Origin: Rachycentron canadum
Taxonomy: Eukaryota; Chordata; Actinopteri; Carangiformes; Rachycentridae
NCBI GenBank assembly: GCA_038496675.1
Contig: CM076663.1
Coordinates: 11,424,919-11,488,918 of the forward strand
Length of the DNA stretch: 64,000 bases
Direction: 5' to 3'
In this document: positions 23,650 to 35,900 of the stretch, in pieces
Layout: every line of letters begins with the position of its first letter
Numbering within the stretch: the first letter of the stretch is position 1
The notes under the pieces: model-generated
What the model saw: the letters and a program-made list of their open reading frames with translations, nothing else
Databases searched by the model: none
Told to the model about the DNA's origin: nothing
Translations under genes and position numbers: made by a program

Positions 23650-23735
23650 GATTCATCAGTCATTGCAGATTACTTCTCGAATGATCAACTAATCAATCAA
23701 TCAATCAATAAAGTTTTTCATGTCTGATAAAATGA
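23650..23735 (-). repeat. degraded interspersed repeat (GATTAATC family), copy 2
   Basis: GCAGATTACTTCTCGAATGA, then an (AATC)n run, then CATGTCTGATAAAATGACA. This is the reverse-strand end of the same family as the copy at 13326-13450. Confidence 0.5.
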
Positions 23736-25480
23736 CAATAGCTTTCAAGAGTACAACTTAATGTCAGCCCAAACAGAAGCACATTGGCAAGTGCAGTGTC
23801 CTTCATTATTAGGAGTTTATTTTATTTATTAAGAGCTAATGTTTGACTAACAGCTTCATAAGTGATAAATAAATGACTCACCAATGCTTTACAGATCAGT
23901 ACCAAGGAATTCATAAGGACATTTTAAGATACATAGTCTGATGTTATAAATGTTTGTAAGGGATCAGAGGCACTTTCTAGTTGGCCAAGAGCAGAAGTTA
24001 AAAAGTCATCTGATAAAAACACAAATTATAAAAAACAGTTCAGACTCCCACTCCATCCACACACCTTTCCTGGAGCAGAGTTGACATTGTTGACATGTGA
24101 CTTGTTGTATACTTGATATCAACCCTCGTCCAGCTCTCCAGGTTTCAGGTCTTGCCTAAGAACTTCTGTGACCCAGAGAGCAGAAATAGCAGCTGAGTCC
24201 TGCTTCAGGCATCTGGCACTAGCGAGAGATTTCTCCAGAGAGACGAATCGATGACGCCCATAAGGACGTGTTTGCTGCTCATAGCACATAATTACTAGAC
24301 ATAATTTACAATGATTACAGGCAGAAGACACAAGCCAGTCTACATACTGTAGCTAGCTGCCATATTGATGCAGAGTCTCCTGTTGTGTTTTTATAGACCA
24401 TTCAACTCACACCACTGGGTTGTGTTTTGGACACACAGGTAGCAGGTGTCAGATTAGGAAGTGCATGTTACCTAGCAGTAGTTTGTGTAAACATGCAGTG
24501 GGTTGCTGCATCAAATTCCACTTTGGTGACTTATAAATATTGGAAACAGTCCTGCATTGCCTCATGGTGAGGTATATAGCTGGTCAGTGTTAAATGAGGA
24601 GATGCAGTGTAGACTGCACCACTATCTCCAATGTATTCTTGTGGCATTCAGTTACAGTTGGAGATTTGTTTACATATGAAGTAGGCTATGCTTGTCTAAT
24701 CTCTGAACTTTTCAGATGCATCTGGGTACTGTCTGTGTGATCAAGGATGTTATACAGATGCTGCGTGTTTGTCTTTGGATAACTACCCCTCCCTCAGTGT
24801 CTCTTTTCTAACAGGAGTTGTTTGTGCAAACATGTACGGTACATATATTGTACATTTTCCACATCCAGGGTTAGACAAGCATCATCACAGGTGATCTATA
24901 TCTGAGGATAGAAACCTTCATTATACTGCTAATTGTGGGTTTAAACCCCGGTCTGGTTCCATAACATTTTAGAAATGAAAAGAAGCCATGTCTTTATGCT
25001 TAATGTGTTAACTATCAGTAGATCTCCAGGTTCATGGCTGTACAGAAAATCACTTATTGTTTGTATCTCCCATCAATGAAAATCATCGTTATCAATGATT
25101 TGTTGTCACAGGAACTGTTTTCACTTCACTTTTATTTCTTTTTACTGTAGTAAATAACTCTTCCTCTCAGCCTGGCCCCAGCCTCTGTCCTTCTTTAATC
25201 CAACTGTGTGATGCGTTCATGTGTGGCAGAGGTTGTGATGGTGGCAGAGGGCCAGACAGCTCAAACTGAGACAGTGTTCATATAAACCACATTGGATACA
25301 TTTAATTTGACTCTTTGCTGCTGACATGGTCCACTTTTCTGAAAACTAGAAACGTGAGAGTGGGAAAGTTGGATATTGAATCTCAGGTTCATCTCAGGTC
25401 CATCATGATGTTTTGTGATCAGTAAAATGACAGTGAAGTCTAAGAAACAATTCACACTTTTGTTTCCTAGGTTTGTCACC

Positions 25481-28400
25481 ATGGAAGGATTGATGCAGCG
25501 GCTGGAGCGAGCTGTAACTCGCCTGGAGCAGATGTCTGTCACCATGCAGGTGTCCAGTGGCATGGCTAATGGGGGCTGTGTCAACGGCATCGATGGAGGC
25601 GAGTTTGTCCTGAAATAATGCTTGACTCAGAGGTTTGGGGGGGCAGAGCAAAACAGCTCTCGAATTAGAAAAGCAGGGGACATATTTAAGCATTAACACA
25701 TGCAAACAAGCAGCGATTCCTCCTTGTGTACTTAGGTCTTCCTCAGTGCATGGAGGCCTTCGACGTGCTACTGAGCGGTTCAGTGTCAGACTACCTGAAC
25801 AACAGCCGAGCCATAGGGAGTGACGTGGAGAAACATGTGAGTGATTAATGTGTGCAACACAAATGTTCACTCCCACATATTTAGTGTATAAAATCTCCCT
25901 ATTCCACACAAAAGCTGGCTGATGAACCATGAATCACTTGTAGACGCACACCTGTCCAGACACACTTCATAAAGGCAGACACGCACATGCTGCAGCAGCT
26001 GTTGGAGACAGATGTCACAACAGCTGCTGTCGTGGTGATTTGCGGTTACAGTACAACAGGTTTTTCAATCTATTGTTTGCCAAAGCAAATATTAATGATG
26101 ATTTAAAGGACTTCACCAACTTTACTGTTACAGTTACTCTTATAAATCCTTCAATTTAAAGAAAGTGCAATAATAACTTCCTGGATTACCCCTTTAACTC
26201 CAAGCCTTCAAAACATGATACTTCATTTTAATTTAAGCGATAAGTTGCTTCTACATCTGTTTAATTAAATCATTGTCAGTCAAGATGTTGCCTCTGATTT
26301 TAGTTACTAAATGAACAAAGATTTAAAGTTTATCTTCTCGTTTGCATTAGGCGTGGTGTCTAGCTTTCTGTGAATGAAGGGAGAGCGGGAGACACCAGTG
26401 CATCTTCTCTTCCAATCTTTATTTCATTAAATGCAAATTTATCAACAAACTCCAGCTCCTCTAGATCTCAGAACCCCTTAGATATTGATAGCTCTCTTAT
26501 GATAGTAATGAGTGTGTATGAGAGGATCTAAATGTAGAAAGCAGGCAGTCAGTGCATCTATGTATATATGAGAGCAAAGCTTTCCTGTCCTCTGCAGGAT
26601 GCAGGATAGGAGTATGATTGAACTTTAACCTTGCAGTCATTAATCAAAATGCTAGTGGAGCACCTTTTCCTATTTGGTAATGACCTGGACCCCCACAAGG
26701 ACTGTAAGTGTGCTTTGTGGTAAGCCAGCTGGCAATAATAGCTGTGTTATATCCTTGGAATAAATCCAAAACAATAGGGAGGGCTCCAAAAAAGAAGGTC
26801 ATTAGAAAGAAATTAATACTAAGGAAATGCCTGTGTTTTTCCCTCCTTACCTTGAGAGAAGATTTCTATCTCTGTGTCCCATCACTGCATGGGGTGAGAA
26901 GGGGGAGTGTGTGCGAGTGAGAGCCAGAGGTAGTTTCTTTAAGTTTGTAGAGCGCCTTTTATGGACAAAGCCTCCCTGGTGGTTCCCTTGGCCCGCAACT
27001 GGAGGTCTCAAACACACATACACACACACAGGACATGGCTGACTGGGATCAACCCAAACTGTGTGTGTGTGTTTTGTAAACTAGCTTTTGTAAGTGCAAT
27101 ACAGACAGATTTACTGACTGTAGTTCAATAGGCATGAGAAAAAACTGGCAAAGCACGAACGAGACCATGCAAATCTTTTCCTTTCCAGGAACTACAACAT
27201 TGCCTTTATTCAATACTGTAACATGTTGCTCTGTACACATAAATATGCTTTGTTTTACTATCCTAATTTATGTGACTCTGACCCTTTATGATCAACAGGC
27301 GGAGATGGTGAACTGTGCTCTGCAGACTCAGAGAGCTTTCCTCAAAATGGCTGCCACACACCAGGAACCTGCACAGGTATAACAGGATAAAATGACCATT
27401 CAAACTCAATGATGGTTAATAACTGTGTGTTTATGATTGGATATGGGAGCAAATGTTGCTAGGTTTTAAAGGTTGTCTTGTTGAAATGGGTAGTATTTTC
27501 AGAAAAGATGGACAAATTGGGACTATACCTGTGTGCACCAGTGTTAAAATGTATCAAGGAAGATAAACAAGTTAGTAAAAGTAAAAAGCTGGAGATAAAC
27601 CTGCTTTTTTTATACAGAGGAGCTTTGTTTTGCTGTTGCTACATAGTGTTTTAACAGCTGTTACCCACCGATCTCATGGAAATGTTGGGATTTTAGCTTC
27701 AAACTTAAACTTCATTTCTTTTTTCATTAAGAAGTGTCCCCAGCAGTGGAAAGCAACTCCGATGTTAACTCTTGTGTAGCTTTTTTCTTCTATTTAAGTT
27801 AGCATGCTAACCATCTAGTTCTGGCCAGGTGGCCTGTCTCATCATTTTCTTATATTGAGTCATTGTCAAGTCCAGTCTGCCTTTAAGGAGCAGTGCTGCT
27901 CTGAGGACATTTGATAACTTCTTGTATTGTAAAGGTAACAATGGCTGATGTACTTAGAATGGTGAGTAAATAGCTCATGTTGGCTAATTATATGTAGCAA
28001 TAGCTCCTCCTCCAAGGTATTTTGTTGAAAACCATAATGACTGTTTTTCTTAAATAATACCTCAAATTTGTTCCAAACATAACTTGAATGTATTTAACTT
28101 AGGACCAAAAAAAATAAAAAATGGATTTCATGAATTTCACTCTAAACCATGTACCGGACTGTAAAACAATCAAGTTGTCGTCCTGGTGGTTTAGGGCCTT
28201 AAGAGGTGACCAGGAACTGCAGCATCCATGGTTTGAGTCTGGGGACCTTTGTTGTGTGTCATTCCCCATCTGTCTATCTATCTATCCTCATTTCCTATCA
28301 CCTTCCAATTGTAGACTTTCCAAAGAAAGTACAAAAATATGCAGGATGTGCCAACTTGGTTTCCTGTTGTATGCACACAACAGTTATCCAGCGGTTCAAT

Positions 28401-29924
28401 ACTAGCAACAAAAATCAAGTTTGTTCACCAGCCATTATTGTTGTTTATAGTCAACTGAGAGTGATGGAAATAACCTCATTACATGACCTGACGCTATCGT
28501 TATAACTGGCTGCTGCTGTTTCACAGCTGAGTAAAGTAAATGTTTGGAGCTACTTGCAGCAGGTGAACCATAATTCTCACAACATTCAGATACAAAGTGC
28601 ATTGAATGTTTTACATTTAACTGCAGCCTAACAACAAAATGAACAGTATCAGAGACCCGTGTGTCAGTCTGTGTCCTCCCCTCCTGTGTTTCCCAGCAGG
28701 CCTGGCTGTTCACAGAGGGATTACACTGCTCTTTGACTAAGAAAATGCTAATACAACACATTCCCAACATGTTCACGTATAGAGAAAAGGGGGTGGGAGA
28801 GAAAGCTGTGTGTGTGTGTTTGAGAGCCAATATGATATCATCCCATTGGCCTTCTGTTTGTGTTGTGTGTGTTAGTGTATGTGTGTGTGTTACAGGGTCT
28901 ACAGAGCCTACCAGGAAGTGATTACTCCCTATCTGTCAGTTCATTGGTAGAGACGCGGTGAAAAGAGCGTTCAGTGATTGTCAGAAATGCAAACAAGGAA
29001 AGAGCGAGGGCTTTATGGAGAGAGGGGGACTGACCCGGGACAGAGAAGAGAGCTGTGGGAGTAGTGGAGGTGAAATTCACCACAACTGGGTAAATCAAAA
29101 ACAAAACATACTAAAATGGATGAGGGCCAGCTTCATGAACTCCCATTAAGTCCTGTCCCTTAATTTAAGGCTTGATTACAGGATTGTTGGGGTTGTTTTT
29201 TTCTTTCCATATTTTTTAAATAAATTGGTGTCTACTAAAGCTTTAGACTTGGGCTTTGGGACTTGGGCTTCACTTGACTTGATAAGGAACAAATGGTATG
29301 AATACAAAATGCTTTCATGTTAAAGTGTTAACTTTGACATCACAGGACAACTACATATGGCTGTATATTTGCTAAATCCTCATGGGTGGGTTACAAATAA
29401 ACTGCAATATATGTTCATTGACAATGTAGCTCTATATCCTTTCAGTTTGGCTTTAAGTTAAACCTTTCTGGCAGTATTCTGATTATAGTCACCCTGATAT
29501 GACAGTGAAAGTCCAACTGACAAGGTCTAGTGAGGCTCAATAATCAACTTTTGATGTTCATAGCACAGTCGTATATACCAACTTTAACTTAATATATAAA
29601 CCATTATCCTATTTCTGGCAGGCAGATTAAAGAAAATACCTCTGAGAAAATCTGATGTCTACTGGGATTCAGGCTAGCTAAGGACATCAGGCCTCCATAC
29701 ACAGTCAACATAACCCACAAACCTTTAAATACACTCATACACACATATACTGAATTCACGAACGCACGAAAACCATCAGTACAAACCCTCTTCAGAAAAA
29801 CACACAAACGCACACATCTGTTGACCCTCATTCATGTCTATATCTGCAGCTCTCAGTATGGATCAGGCAGAGGAAGAAAAGTGTGTGTGACTCTCACCAG
29901 TGCCTCTCTAGTCACACACACACA

Positions 29925-29977
<53 letters not shown>

Positions 29978-32900
29978 CTCGCAAACTTCTGGCCTTTCTC
30001 TCCAGCGCAGCCCTGTTGTGCTCCTTGACTTTTTATGGGCATGTTCTATATTTGAGCCTGTTGTCAGTGTGCTTGTGTGTGTCTGTCTGTGGGTGTGTGT
30101 GTCCGTGTGTGTATGTGAGAGAGAAAGTGTATGAGACACAGAGAAATAGCTATAGCCTTACTTTCTAATGCTCTCTCTCTCTCTCTCTCTCATGTGACCT
30201 CAGGTTAGCCTGCTAACTTCATGTGTGTATGTGTGTGTGTGTTGCTGGTTCAGGCAGTTCACACTTACACACACTGTGGACATTTACAGTGTTAAAAACC
30301 CTCCTACAGTTGCTCTCCCATTGTTGCCCTTCACTCTCTACCTTTGATCCACTGCTTGTATAGGAAGTCAAGGCCTCGGACACTGTGCTATTGTAACACA
30401 TTGAACTCATTCACCGCCCATCAAATAATGTGAACCGACGCTTTTAATCCTCTTGTTTGCTCATTCTCTTTCTGTCTTTTTTCCCCACAGCTCTGCTCAG
30501 GTGACTGCTTATCCGTGCAGTCATATGTACATTTGCATTCAGAGGAAAATGTTTTTTTGTTAGACCGAAGTCTAACTGAGTAGCAGACTGTGTATCAATG
30601 ATAAAACTGATTTCAATGATGCAGACGTCAGCATCTCAGTAAGCAATCGCATTTCATTACACCAAGTTGATACCAGAAACTGCTCTCGGTTTTTGTGCTA
30701 AGCTAACTGTGCGCTGACACCAGCTTCATGATGTCAGCTCAACTATTTTGTACAGACTACACAAAAGAAATGTGTGTTTGTTAGTGAACTTGACAAGTGC
30801 TGGTTGGCATATTTTTGTCACCATTGGCTAGCTGTTTATCCTGTTTCCAATCTTTGTGCTAAGCTAAGCTAACCAGCAGGTTGTAGTTTCATGTGCAATA
30901 GGAGCCCCAATGATATCATCACTGGTGCTTCACTATATGCAGTCAAACTTGAGGATTAAGTGCTAATGATTTACTGTATGTACCTATTGAATACCACCTG
31001 TCAGCTGCTGTAAGAAAAAAAAGAGATATAATTCGGTTTAAAGCTGTTTTAATGCATGAATTTTCTGTTTTCTGTCTGTGTCATTGATGTTATTGATTGC
31101 TTCTCACCAGCCTATGAACTCTGTCACAGCTTATTGTAACACAGTCATACTTAGGACTAATTTAGATTTATCTGAGCTTAGGAATGTTCTTGTTCTTCTT
31201 TGCCCTCAGATAATGTCGTAGTAGATTTCCAGAAATGTTTGTAGTTCCTTGTGTCTGGTTCCTTGATGCCAACATTTATGTTCCTGAGCATGTGGGAAAA
31301 TGGCTAATGTTTTCCTTTTTAGATAAGTCCTCTCAGCACCCTCCAGTCATTCTTCATCATATTTCTTTCTCCTCTCATTGTGTAGCTTGACTGAGTGAGG
31401 GGAAACCCACTCTCTGACCAAGGCACTGACTCATAGAATACAAGTCATACTTTCAATGGAAGCTATGATGACATTGTTGTCGTTCTATAATGCATTGAGT
31501 CAATCATATTCATTTTAGGGGTGAAGAGTAGCTTTACCTTGACCAAAAACAATCAAATTGCAAGTTTTAATGCAGGACTTCCACCTGTAAAGACGTCTTT
31601 CATTACCCTTTAGTTTTCATATGGACAGTTAGGAAAGAATGGAACGAATGAATAGGTGCATAAATACTAAACCAGAAATAATAGCTGCAAATTGAAGTAG
31701 AATGGAGAAAGGTGATGGGAAAAAATATGTGTTATGGCTATTTGTTTTTCCACGAGTTCATTACCCTACATTCTTCTTATGTTCCTACCCAGTAAAAACA
31801 GAAGCTCTCGTTTTGCTGTAGTATTCGTTTTGGACGTACTACAAGACAGATATTAGCTGGATTTAGTGAGAATAAAAGCAGCTGCAGGAGCAGAGAAAGG
31901 AGCGTCTATCTCAGCTTATGGAGATCATGTGCGTCTGATTGAGGGAAGAATTTGTCTGAAAAAAAGGAGAAAGTTTGCTTTGGTTTCCATCGCTCCTTTG
32001 CACGCAAGCATGGATTTACAGAAACAGACTACTACATGACCTCACACCTACATCTACACATGTTATACAAACACACACACATAGGCCGTGGGGTAAACCT
32101 TACATGTTACATTACATCAGGTTTATGAAATTTATGAACAGATATTATCAAACTGACTACACTGGCTTATCATAATGAACCAGGCAGTTCAGTCCCAAGC
32201 AGTGTTGTGCAGTGTTGTTCAGCTTCCCATTTCAATAAAAAAAACTGCTTTGTCACAGCTCATTACCAGTAAATGTTTCACATAGCATCCAGTTCACTTC
32301 GGATCAAAACAAGAAAGCTGTGGCAACAATTCACCAATGAAACATTGTGTTCCTGAATCTGTGTGTGCAGGCACATGTGTGATAGGTAAACTGTAAACAC
32401 TTGAGGAGCGGTATGCCTTACAAGGCCAGAGGGATCTCCCCATGAACTGAGGAATGTTTGTAAGGACGGAGCGATGGGGAGGGGAGCTGGGAGCTGGGAG
32501 CTGAGCTATACTGTAGCTGAGATCTGGAAGTTCCAATGGAAAAAGGCTCCAGCTAATAAAATTTGTTAGTGTCCTGTAGCCTAGTTTAGAAATTACTGGC
32601 TGGCGCAGAGAGCAGACGGGGTATGGATGAGCAGGGGAAACAATGCAGGTGTTGCACATGTTGAAGATAAGAGTCTCTTGTGTTCAGCTAAAGGGGGGGA
32701 GGGTATTTATGCTATAATTTAAATGCAATATGTTGTTTACACACTCCAAGTCTCCATCCACCCTGCCTCACCTCATCTTCTGGTATCTCTTCATCACTTC
32801 TTCTCCTGCAGACAGAGCTTCAAGACCTGCTGAAGCCAATTTCAGATCACATTCAGGAGATTCAGAGCTTCAGAGAACGAAACCGCGGCAGCAACCTCTT

Positions 32901-35900
32901 CAATCACCTGTCAGCTGTCAGCGAGAGCATCCCCGCACTAGGCTGGGTCGCTGTGGTGAGGAATAATACAATCATGCTCATGCACATAAAGACACACATT
33001 GCAGGGTGTGTATTAACACAGAAGGACGTGAATACATTACACTCATTTTAACTAAAACCAGGCCTCCAGGATCCTGAAATTAAAACAATGTGCATGAATA
33101 TCTCACAGTCTTAAAGCCAAGGGATCAACATCTATGGTTTAGGTTTACTGCTGCCGAAATAAAGAGAAAAAGCAACAAATGCATTGATAAGCTGTAGATA
33201 TACTGATAGTGCACGTTTGAAGTTTTACAAATAAGGACAGATTCCCATCATTTTAAGTGTTTGCTGTTTTTCCACAGACAAATCCCATCACTGCCAAAAT
33301 AAAATTAATCATCCAACTTGAGAAAGCATTCAGAGCTATTAAACGGTTGTTTAATTCCAGATGATGTATGTACAGCAGAACAATTCAACAATGTGTTTTT
33401 GTTATTTTAAAAACAATTAGTCCAGTACTCAAGTAAGTAATACGTAAGTAAGTAATAAGTAATAGAACACGAGTAATAATTTGCCTGAACAACTTTCACA
33501 TGTGTCACAATATGTAACCAGGAATACTCTGACAGAGTTGTGTACTTTGTCCATCTCTGATCACCACAAAATCCCTCCCTTTGAGTTTTGAGCTGAATAT
33601 AATTTAGTTTAACATCAACAGGGCCCCTCATGAGTTCTTAAATAAAAACCTTTGACCCTGGCTCTGTTCAGTGTGAGTTGTTTTCAGAAGGGCTTATCAG
33701 ACATATCCAACTTAGACTTTTAAGTACAAAATGTCATTCTGAGGTCTTCTTTTTATTCTCTAATGAAGACAAATCTGGTGATGGATAAAAACATGGTTTT
33801 TCTAAGCTCTGGAAGAGGCAGTTTTGATCTCTCACTGCTTCTGTCACACTGACAGTGAGATAAAAGGGTTTATAATGAACTTTCATCTCTCCCAGAGTCA
33901 GAAGCCTGGTCCCTATGTGAAAGAGATGAATGATGCTGCCACCTTCTACACCAACAGAGTACTGAAGGACTACAAGGAAACGTAAATACATCTGCTCACT
34001 TCTTAACCAGCATTATCATGCACATATCACAAGGCTGATATCATTTTTGTTTGTTTGGGGTTTTCTCTGGGAATTAGATCAACCTCAGTATTCTGACAAA
34101 TTTAAACCTTAACAAAACAAAGTTTGTTGTTTTTTTTTTTAACCTTGAAAGAGCTGCCTAACATGCGATATTGGGTTTTTCAAAAAGAGGCATAATTTAC
34201 AATGTAATGTGAGAAATATAACACAAAGAGATAAAATAAAGTCTTTGTGCACATTGTTTACTGTAGAGCCAGAGGATCATGTAATCAAGAGTTAACCAGA
34301 AATATTATATGATAGATATGTATTAAGTTTATTTTATTAACTTTAATAAATCAGGCTCTTGTGATCCTGATGGACAACATGTATTACTTTTATCAGTGTT
34401 ACAGTAATAAAAGCTTCAGAGATTTTCATGGGCTGGACATGAATTCAAGGGTGAGCTACAAAATTCAACATTGCTCACTTTATTAACATTGCTAATGCTC
34501 CCTCCTGCTTTACTACCCCTCTCTGTTTTTATCTGATCATCATATCCACCCACTCATCCCACCTTCCTTTCCAAGTGACAGGCGCCATGTGGACTGGGTG
34601 CGCTCCTACCTGTCAATCTGGACCGAGATGCAGTCCTTTATCAAACAGCACCACACCACCGGACTAGTGTGGAGCAAGAGTGTGAGTACAGAGGCATCAT
34701 GTTTTCTGTTTATTTCTGCTTTTCATATTAAATATCTTAAATGTAATAAAGTTAGTTTTATAACTCAGCACCATACATATCATCAATAAGGATGTAAATG
34801 TGAGTGTGTTTGCACTTGCTCTTCCATCTTATCTAAGTTTGCTGGAAACAAGAAATCACCCCTATAACAAGTTGTTTGTTATCTTAGCTGTGTTTTCATG
34901 TAGTTACCACTCACAGGCCTTGATATTTTTACATCAGAGCCCAATTTAACTCCTTCTTTTTGCATACACTTCCATTTTTAGTTATGGAGCAACCAGTTAC
35001 ATAAACCACTGCAGTGAGCATGAATGAATGAATGAGCTTCTCCTCAGTGGTTGCACCCAGTGGCTTGCCACAGAGCTCCCAAAACCCCTGTCACTCCCAC
35101 ACTCACTTCTGTTTATGGATGTCTGCTCAGGGACTCCTCTGTACTCACACTCTGTAGATCCCAGAGATTATAATGGCTCGAAAACAAATATCATTATTCA
35201 TATGTATTATCTACCAATTAGCTGTGTGACACACTGTGACACTGTTTGTGTCTTGGTATCCAAAAGCCAGAGATAAGGTCATTAATGCAAACTTTGTGAG
35301 AAATATACTTATTTAGATGAGAAGATTGATACCACTCTCATGTCTGTGCTCTAAATATGAAACAACTTCGGGACAGAAGTCACATCAGTTCAGTCAGTTC
35401 AGCTCATAACCCAATATAAAATTGCAACATGACATGTATTTTTAAGGTTTTTTACAGATTGAAAATACAAAATGTTAATTAGCAAACAACCATCAGACAG
35501 AGCCCGGATAGGTGTTTACCCCTGTTCCCAGTCTTTGTGCTAAGCTAAGATAAGCTAAATTGACAATAAAGCAAATATATTTCCCAAAATGTTGAATTGC
35601 TCCTTTACTGTCAAAAGATTAGATTAAAGCCTAAATTGAAAGAAAATGTTTAACAACTGTGCTCACATGTGTGTTTTCTACATGCAGAAACCTGAGAGTC
35701 TGCAGTGGCTGTGTGTGTGTGTCAGCTGTTGTCCCTGCTGTCAGACGACAGAGCTGAAGTGTGTGTGAGTGAGGGCCACAGTGTATGTGTGTGTGTACAA
35801 GCATGGGAGTGTGTGTTACTAACAGGTGGTCCTCAGGGTTTACTTGAATGGAGGTTTTCTTCACAGAAGAACCATGACAAAGGGCCTGTGTACACATACA

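Larger units (their letters stand above)
21871..25470 (+). other. cap2 intron 1
   Basis: This 3.6 kb intron carries a possible minus-strand terminal exon (22782-22970), a degraded interspersed repeat at 23650-23735, and otherwise AT-rich unique sequence. Confidence 0.6.
27377..32811 (+). other. cap2 intron 4 (5.4 kb)
   Basis: The largest cap2 intron. It contains a tRNA-derived SINE near 28190-28340, a CA microsatellite (29912-29974), a CT tract near 30172-30191, and CTAAGCTAA-type repeat copies at 30680-30890. Frames here are low-complexity or random. Confidence 0.75.

Noticed and set aside
24119..24331. 70-codon minus-strand frame in cap2 intron 1 as upstream exon of the candidate antisense gene
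   Set aside because: No good donor at its end in the right phase, ends in its own stop, and no hydrophobic or family feature.
24930..24975. GGTTTAAACCCC as a tRNA T-arm
   Set aside because: No A box or cloverleaf is found upstream, so the resemblance is superficial.
29883..30134. His/Thr-rich frame over the CA repeat
   Set aside because: It is translation of a microsatellite.
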